Assembly: GCF_009727055.1 (NCBI RefSeq)
Contig: NC_052350.1
Span: forward strand, 967,965-1,031,964
From: Benincasa hispida
Lineage: Eukaryota > Streptophyta > Magnoliopsida > Cucurbitales > Cucurbitaceae
Length of the DNA: 64,000 nucleotides
Direction: 5' to 3'
Shown: positions 57,052 through 64,000 of the stretch, piece by piece
How the letters are laid out: every line of letters begins with the position of its first letter
Numbering within the stretch: the first letter of the stretch is position 1
The notes under the pieces: generated by a model
The model's database searches: none
Told to the model about the DNA's origin: nothing
The model's input: only the letters and a program-made list of their open reading frames with translations
Translations under genes and position numbers: made by a program

Positions 57052-57210
57052 TGTTAAAAGGTAATTAGGGTTTGTTTCTAATTATTATTTTTCTTTTGGG
57101 TATCTTCCATTTATGTAGTTTCCTTTATTTGTTTATTGATGTCTATTTATTCACTTTGTAAAAGATTGATTATGTACTATAAATTACTCAAAATTATTCA
57201 ATAATATACA
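57052..57210 (+). repeat. Right short LTR of Copia-4
   Basis: It starts TGTTAAAAGGTAATTAGGG right after the purine tract and ends AATAATATACA. It is the partner of 46304-46464. Confidence 0.78.
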
Positions 57211-57465
57211 AATTGAACCGATCGAACCTAATCCAGATAATGGTGTAAATCAATATATTTACAAAAATTAGTATTTTAATTGATACAACTCTTAACGTTT
57301 AGGGATGTAAATTGTTATTTTTGTGTTAAAAATATATAAGAGTATTTTTAAAAGAACTATGAAAATTGAGGATAATTTTTATAATTGAGGGGATGTAAAA
57401 TAAAGGAGGGAGAAGAGAAGAATGTGAGGTCCAGCGAGCCAAGAAAAGAAAGAAGAAGAAAGGAT
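57211..57465. other. AT-rich flank
   Basis: Nothing recognised other than a purine-rich GAGGGAGAAGAGAAG stretch near 57403. Confidence 0.5.
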
Positions 57466-57854
57466 CACGTGGCAAAGCACGTGAGTGGGAACACGTCATC
57501 CGAAAACCCTGTGAGAGATCTCAAAAAATGACCCATACACGACAGGTCACTATGGAAAAGCGAGCACATGCTCTCTAGCCCTCCCAACAACTTTTTTTTT
57601 TTTTTTTAAATAATATATATACTATATACATAATCACTGACAGTTAAATATATGCAACTATTAGCTTAATTAAGTAAATTAGAAAATTACTTTTTTCCAC
57701 AATCCAATCTCATCTGCTTTTTTGGTGGGACCGGTTAGTGAAATTTGTGGGTCCTACTTGGCAGATTTCTCCCCACGTGACGCCGTCACGAGAAAGGGAG
57801 ATGGATAGGTTCAGATATCCCACCGCCTCTCTCCACTCGCATGCCCGGCACGTG
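57466..57854. promoter_or_regulatory. G-box island 1 (four CACGTG palindromes)
   Basis: CACGTG occurs at 57466, 57478, 57774 and 57849, with another ACGT core (AACACGTCA) near 57491. The sequence is GC-richer than its surroundings. No gene I can support follows. G-boxes bind bZIP and bHLH factors; regulatory use is inferred. Confidence 0.4.
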
Positions 57855-60800
57855 CCTTCTCCCGTACTATTATTTTCCTGACTTCCCTCTCCCTTTTTCC
57901 TTTTTCTGTTTTCTCTTTTATTTAGTACTACAATCTAAATACCACTTTCCATTTTCGGGCTTACTTTTTTTTAAAAAAAATTATTTACCCAATTTAACTA
58001 AATTTTTATATAACTCTCTTCTTCTAAAATATCATATTATAAATTAAATGAAACTATGGTCATTCCCCAACTTCCAATTCATAAAAACTTTTCGATTGAC
58101 AATTTAGACTATATTTTATATTTTAAAATTTATTGAATTTAATAAATATGTGTTTATGACAATTTGGATTCTATTTATAAAAACTATTTTTTGAATTAAG
58201 TGATCTAGATAGTGCAAATTTTAAAAATAATATTTTTATGTTTTATTTATATTCAGATTTTGAATTTTAAAATTTAAAATGTATGATTACATAGATGAAG
58301 ATAAAAACATTTGAAAATACAATATGTCATCTTATAAATTCAATACATTTTAATATAAGTATAATCTTACAAAACAATATTTATATAAATTTGGTAGCAC
58401 AAATCATATTAACAAATAAAGTAATAATAGTTTATTATCTATCAAAATTTTGCGGTAATTATAATTAGTGTTATGAATTATAAATACATAATATCAAATA
58501 AATTTTAAATAGTTTTTTAAATTGGAATCTAATTTATGAACTCATTAACGAACACATATATAAAAAATGAAATAAGATTTTATTCTTATTAAAATCCTTG
58601 TTTTAAAATTTTTCAAATAGGCCCTTCGGTTTTAGTTTATTTTATTTCCAAGTCCCTCTCTCAAGTTTTCCCAAATATTAAAAAGAATATTTAATTCTTT
58701 TCTAACATTTTCTTTTAAAGTTATAGTTTTACAAAATTAGTTTGGATTTTTAAAATACGGACAAAAAGTTAATGCAAGTGAATAATTACTGTGTTCGATA
58801 TTTCATACTGACAATTGATGAGCTAAAAACGTTTATAAAAGAAATTCCGGATATTTGTGGGTAATTATCAAATTGTTTCCCGAAAGTAGATATTTTCTAC
58901 TTCTTTATTACTTCCTCCAGTTTGCAATTACGTTTGAAATTTCTTGACGTTCTTGTAACTTGAATTTCAATAGTTAACTTTGTTGATTCCCCCCATCCCC
59001 CCTTAAAATTTCCCCCTGTTGATCTGCCTGAAATTGTTTATTTTAATTAATTTCCATTCATTTGATTTTACGATCGATGACGATAGAATTAAAGTTTACG
59101 AACTTATTACTAAATAAATAGATGTGTTGGAGATTGCTTCAAATACGGTCTACAATCTATGGACGGATTCAGGTCCAAAAGGAATATGCACAAGGATACG
59201 TGTGGTCCAAAGGAAAAAGTCCTACTTCCGATTTTCGATTGACCAGTCAAGTTCTTGGAATTTCAATAAAGGAAAAACGACTGAGTCAAACTTATCGTCG
59301 ACAGTTTGAAGGGCCATGCCCATTAATTATGACATTACTGGTATCACACATGTCTCCAAATTGATGTCAGGTCTTATAAATAATATCATATCAATGATTT
59401 CATGGAGTAAGTAATTCACTATGTGTTTAACTGGACTAAATACTCTATATATTAATTTAAACATCATAATATATTTGACTTGACATCATATCTATACGGG
59501 TATTTTAAAAGGATTAGGTCGAACAATGCTTCTTGCCTAGAAGAGTGAGATCCGCACCAACAATATGGAGAACTAAAAATCAAAGAAGAAAAGAGTATGG
59601 CAATGTAGAAATAATTCCTAGAGGATAAAAATGACAAAGCTTTAACGGTAGGGTGACAAATAGCCATGATTGCCAATTATAAGAAAACCTGAATCTTAAG
59701 AAGAAAATTTACCGTAGTTTATTTTATTTTATTATTGTTTTTTAGAGAAAACTTTTCGCGGTTGGTAAAAGGTAACTGCCACTATACGCCAACTCGTTGA
59801 ATGAAAAATTATTATTATTATTATTTAATACAAATTGTAGGTTAAAGAATAATTTTTTTCCTATGCTTTAAATTTCCAAATGTCTAACTTTATCTTTATT
59901 GTTCTTTAAAAAATATATTGTCTAATGTTTATTGCTATTTCTACTGGAAGCTTGAAAACACAATCACGCATTGTAACTGATTTGATCGTATGAAAGTTAT
60001 TTTTATTATTTAAAAAAATTTAGATAAATATTAATTTTGGATTAAATTCAAGATTTATTAAAAACGTATAAATTAAAATTTGATATTTAAAAATATATAA
60101 ATTAAAATTAAACAAACTCTAAACTACGAAAACTAGTCAAAATAATAATAATGAAGAGAAGTAAATTTTGTTTAGTCACCATTTTTTAATAGTAAGTATG
60201 TTTGGTCTCTAAAAGTTAATTTGTATCATTTTAATCATTTCATTTTAAAGTGTCAATGTGACAATGGAATAAATATAATAGTTTTTAGTTGATATTTGTA
60301 ATTTAAAATGTCATATCAGAAAAAAAAAAAATACTCAAAATTTTAAACCTAATTTAAAAGATTCGGTGATTGCAATGCTGTATTTGAAAAACCATCATAA
60401 GTTGGTCTAATGGTAAATTTTCTAATGATATTTGTAATTTAAAATGTCATATCAGAAAAAAAAAAAAAAAAAAACTCAAAATTTACGAATTTTTTTGACA
60501 TCCAAATGTTATAGGGTCAAGCAAGATGTCTTTTAAGATTAGTCAAGCGTGTAAGTTGGTTTTGACACTCACAGAAATAGAAAAATAAAATATTTTAAAA
60601 TTAACAAGTTAATTAATCAAGCATACTCAATAAAATATGTTCACATTACTATTTTAACGACATTTTAGAATTAAAAAATAAAAGTTAATGTATTATTTTG
60701 ATCCTTGTAAGATCTTATTCTCTTTTTATTTTTCTACGGTCAATTATTCAAATTTAAATTTACTTGTTGTATTTTCAATGAATCATACATTCCGTTCATG

Positions 60801-60960
60801 TACTTTACTAAAATTAAATTATAATAAGTTTTTATGTGAATATGTTATTAATTGTTATAAAGTGAATGAACATTAGAAATTTTTTTACAAACTATGATTG
60901 ATAGCTCGAGGCATTTTCCAATAATTTTAATAAACTTGTTGAATTTAGAGGGCGTTTGTG
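57855..60960. other. AT-rich intergenic region
   Basis: About 3.1 kb without a supportable gene. It includes a direct repeat: GATATTTGTAATTTAAAATG at 60291 recurs at 60427, each followed by GTCATATCAG and a poly-A run. A short open frame at 59122-59364 lacks any recognisable domain. Confidence 0.5.
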
Positions 60961-61260
60961 TTCGGGAACGTGACGGAATCCGTTAAGACCAAACAAACGG
61001 TGGAGAGACGGCGTGAAAAGGGGAGTTTGGTTTAGGTCCCCACCGCACGCGACGAGGGAGGGAGATGAAGGGCAGAGGATGGGCGCACGTGAGAGGGTTG
61101 GGATGGATCACGTGCAGTGACAATGCAATTAAAACGACATCGCTTAATACCTCTATCCGTTTTCCTATTCTCAGGGCCTATAGAAACTTAGGAACCAATG
61201 GGTCCCTTCACGTTATGCCACTGACAGTTGCCTTCCCTTCTCTTCACACATGCCCCCTTT
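60961..61260. promoter_or_regulatory. G-box island 2
   Basis: A GC-richer patch with CACGTG at 61086 and 61109, GGGAACGTGACG upstream, and a purine-rich GAGGGAGGGAGATGAAGGG. Unknown role. Confidence 0.35.
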
Positions 61261-63060
61261 TTTCCTATAATTAAATTCCTTTCCCATACTCGAAAGTTAA
61301 AATATCATTTTAATCCCCATAATTTAAAGTTTGTTCAATTTTAATCACTTTACTCTTAATTGTTAAATTTTAATCTTGTATCTTCAATAAATCTCGAACT
61401 TAATCACATGCAGATCAAAATTAACTAAATAATAATAATAGTAGTAACAATAATTTTCGTGCAAATAAATACGAGGATTGTTTTCAAATATAAAATGAAT
61501 AGATAGATATAGGTAATAGTTTATTGCGGTTTATCACGGATAGACAATGAATTCTTCCTATTATTTGTAAATATTTCCAATAATTTTGTAATTTAAAATA
61601 ATTTATTTAAATATAATATGTGAACACGATTTTCATTATTTATAGTTAAAATGTTAATAGATAACAAAATATTTTTTAAAAATAAAATAAACAAGCAGTC
61701 GAGACTAGATTTGAGATTTATAGACTAAAATTGAACAAACATCAAAATATAGGGATTAAATTGATATTTTAGCCTAACTTTTAATTAAATTAAAAAGGGG
61801 AAAAAAACCATCATCCAAAGACAACACAAGGCCTAGGTTTGGCATATACTTTTAACTCACATGTTCTTGGGTAGGGCTATATTAATTTTCATAATCCATA
61901 GCTATTAATATTATATTATCTTTAAATGTGTTTCAATGTTACACATTAGATGACATGTCAAAAGGGGGAGAGAGATGGGATTTTAAGAGAAGCCTTGAGG
62001 GTGTGGTGTAGGATAGGCTGTCTACACTTTTTGATCCCTACACTCATAAATAAAACTTCCATTTTTTTCTTAATAAACAAATTGACCATTCCCTTCCCTT
62101 CCTATATAAATTTAGATAGCTATATAAATTCACTTTTACACCTGGTCAATAAATGCTTAGTTTGCTAATAACTTGGCGGTTGTTTTATTTATTTTATTTT
62201 TTCAATACTTTTTAAGTTTATAAACGTTGCTTCTCCCTATATTCTTGAAATAATTCATGCAATTATTTTTAAAATGTAGTTAATAGTTGAACGATAAAAT
62301 TCAATGCTAAAAATTTATGAGAAAGTAAGCACATTTTTTAAAGATGGAAAAAATCAAATGAGGACTAAATTACTTATTTATGTTAAAATATTATTATTTA
62401 TTATTATTATTATTAATTAAGATATTTTTATTTGAAAGAGCTATATAATCAAAATACTGCTTACGTTCTACATACATTAGAAAAAATAAAAATAAAGGGG
62501 GCATGACCCCATAGTCTTGAAAGGGATGCCCCTTCTTGGTAATTGGTATGGGTCCATACATTTTTATAAATGTGGACAAAATTAAACTTAGTGATTTTGA
62601 TCGACATAACATTTTTTTATCGGAAGATTGAAAATTAAACTTCTCACATGCCATAATTAATGTACCAAGAAAATTCTACGTATATAATATTTTCAAAGGC
62701 AATATTATATAAAAAAAAAAAAATCTGAAAATATAAGGCAAAAAATACTAAAATTAAAAATAGAGGTATCAAATAATATTTAAATCTTATTTAAGATAAT
62801 AACACGTTTGAATTAACTTTCTAAATATCACTGTACTCTTAAAAAAACTAACAAAAACAAGTTGTGGTTTGTTTTATATTTAATAAATATGACACATATG
62901 TGACAATATATAATTAAAAAAAAAGAAGATGAAATTCAATTTTTAAAAGTTTGAATTTTCCAACCGCTTAACTTACTCTATATAATGAACGATCCGCGAA
63001 TTTTTAAATTTATTTTTGTTGGGGAAAAAAAATAAAAGCATCGCTTAAAAGAAAATAAAG
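61261..63060. other. AT-rich intergenic region
   Basis: About 1.8 kb with no gene or known repeat I can support. A purine-rich patch lies at 61950-62010. Confidence 0.5.
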
Positions 63061-63210
63061 TGGGTAATGCCAACGTAGTGTGTTGAGTTGGCCACGTGAT
63101 GAAGGAGAGGAGAGGGTGAGGATGTGGTGGGCAGACATTTTTTTAATCACGTGATACCTTCCGGATTAAACGGAGAAATTGCCACGCGTTCATTGACATC
63201 AAAGAGCGTC
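63061..63210. promoter_or_regulatory. G-box island 3
   Basis: CACGTG at 63093 and 63148 with a purine-rich GAAGGAGAGGAGAGGGTGAG between them, similar in composition to island 2. Confidence 0.35.
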
Positions 63211-64000
63211 ATGGGTATTAAAATTATTAAATTAGAACTCCCTATTAGGCTGTAATTAAATTAAAGTAATACAAAGTTTGATTGGATATTATGCGACAGT
63301 CACGCGCTTATGATTTGTTAACGGATCCCTAAACGGATTCCCTTCGCCAGAGAATGTTTATGTTACGGGGGAAACACTCTGTTCTGTTACCATAAATATT
63401 CAACATTAAATTAACTAAACCCACACTTTTTTTTTTCTTTTTTTAAATTTTAATCAGTTTTTTTTTAAAAAAAATTTAATCAGTATATATTATTTAATTT
63501 CTCAAGTCCCGCCATTTCCGCGGCCGCTTTTGCTGGTTCCCGATAATACCTTTCCCCGCTCTTATCGTACTGCTTTAAGAGACCGCCATTTTTTACCTTC
63601 TAATATTGCTTGCTTATCAAACCACTATTTTAAATTCCTCATGCCAAAATTTTAATATTTTGAATCTTAATTTTTTTTAATGAAAATAATGAATTACATA
63701 TATTAACATGAAATTATTTTAGTTAATATCTTTTAAAATTTTAAAATTTAGTTTTTTTTTCTTTTTTCTTTTTGGGTCTGTGTAATTTGAGTCCTATTTT
63801 TATTTTAGTTGGTATATTTTCTACTGTCCAATTTGTTTTTCTATAATTTTAAAAAAATATTTTAAATTAATTTTTATATACATTTAATTGAATACTAATC
63901 ATAACTACTACGGATATATTTTTGAAGTGTTAAGAAGAACATTAATAGAGATTTTTTAAAGAAAAAATAAATAATAAACTAATTTCAAGAGGTATTATGA
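63211..64000. other. AT-rich right edge
   Basis: No gene seen. A small GC-rich patch at 63505-63600 (CCCGCCATTTCCGCGGCCGC) might be the edge of a promoter or gene outside the window. Confidence 0.4.

Larger units (their letters stand above)
46304..57210 (+). mobile_element. Copia-4: degenerate Copia-like element with short LTRs, carrying a nested Gypsy element
   Basis: Two related blocks of about 160 bp, 46304-46464 and 57052-57210, form the LTRs (TTAAAAGG, ATTAGGGTTT, then TCAATAATATACA at the end). Inside the left one, TGGTATTAGAGCA at 46474-46486 is an initiator-Met-like primer site. Before the right one, TTGAGTTTGAGGGAGGG is a typical Copia polypurine tract. Its remaining internal DNA (46465-46781 and 55719-57051, about 1.65 kb) has no pol domain I recognise, so it is either a non-autonomous (TRIM- or LARD-like) or heavily deleted copy. 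The left LTR's first bases are changed (TA for TG), and no target duplication is evident. Confidence 0.7.

Noticed and set aside
57841..57862. Similarity of the CACGTGCCTTCTCCC stretch to the miR164 star strand
   Set aside because: No pairing arm with a miR164-like sequence lies within several hundred bases on either side, so no precursor hairpin is supported.
59122..59364. An 80-aa open frame in the right intergenic region
   Set aside because: No domain, no splice partners and no codon pattern that I can support.
1..64000. CRISPR arrays, rRNA, tRNA genes or prokaryotic operons
   Set aside because: None seen on either strand; the tRNA-like words found are retrotransposon primer-binding sites.

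Overview
This is a plant nuclear window. Three intron-bearing or intronless host genes of land-plant families sit between thick layers of LTR retrotransposons and AT-rich intergenic DNA. The TE protein families and the style of the long Copia LTRs suggest a eudicot, perhaps a cucurbit, but that is a low-confidence inference. There is no prokaryotic-type system, CRISPR array, rRNA or recognisable tRNA gene.

Left half (1-31347): a nested pile of retrotransposons. Athila-1 (Ty3/Gypsy, minus strand, 1-9735, left end outside the window) lies inside the leader of Copia-2, whose long LTR is at 10201-12141. Copia-2 interrupts the pol reading frame of Athila-2 (plus strand, 12142-18023). Athila-2 in turn sits in the 3' noncoding part of a third Athila remnant (18024 to about 20490). 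A Copia LTR fragment follows, then Copia-3 (minus strand, 21083-31347), whose pol gene is split by a solo Athila-type LTR (24282-26219) with a perfect 5-bp target duplication. All the pol genes are broken, mostly by stops that look like C-to-T changes. Two palindromic Tn5/Nextera mosaic-end junctions at 18942-18979 and 19115-19152 are sequencing-library adapters left in the assembly, so the local sequence there is not trustworthy.

Centre (31348-46303): the host-gene island. It holds an intronless DYW-type PPR protein (32709-35660, plus), a small five-exon gene of unknown function whose 143-aa product I reconstructed from splice sites (36114-38254, plus), and convergently a 12-exon CTF4/AND-1/WDHD1-type replication factor (44405 down to 39632, minus; EOL1-like) with two E2F-type sites just upstream. 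A foldback/MITE element (38327-38646) lies between the convergent genes.

Right half (46304-64000): a degenerate Copia-like element with short LTRs of about 160 bp (46304-46464 and 57052-57210) carries a nested chromodomain Gypsy element (Tekay-like, 46782-55718). The last 6.8 kb is AT-rich, with no gene I can support, but holds three small GC-richer islands with CACGTG G-box palindromes.

The host genes do not form a pathway. The PPR protein would act in organelle RNA editing and the CTF4-like protein at the nuclear replication fork. I found no convincing new system. The most useful observations are the adapter artefact, a covarying hairpin next to the polypurine tract and a paired 47-nt motif shared by the Athila elements, a dense W-box cluster in a Copia promoter, the E2F sites, and the unrecognised five-exon gene.
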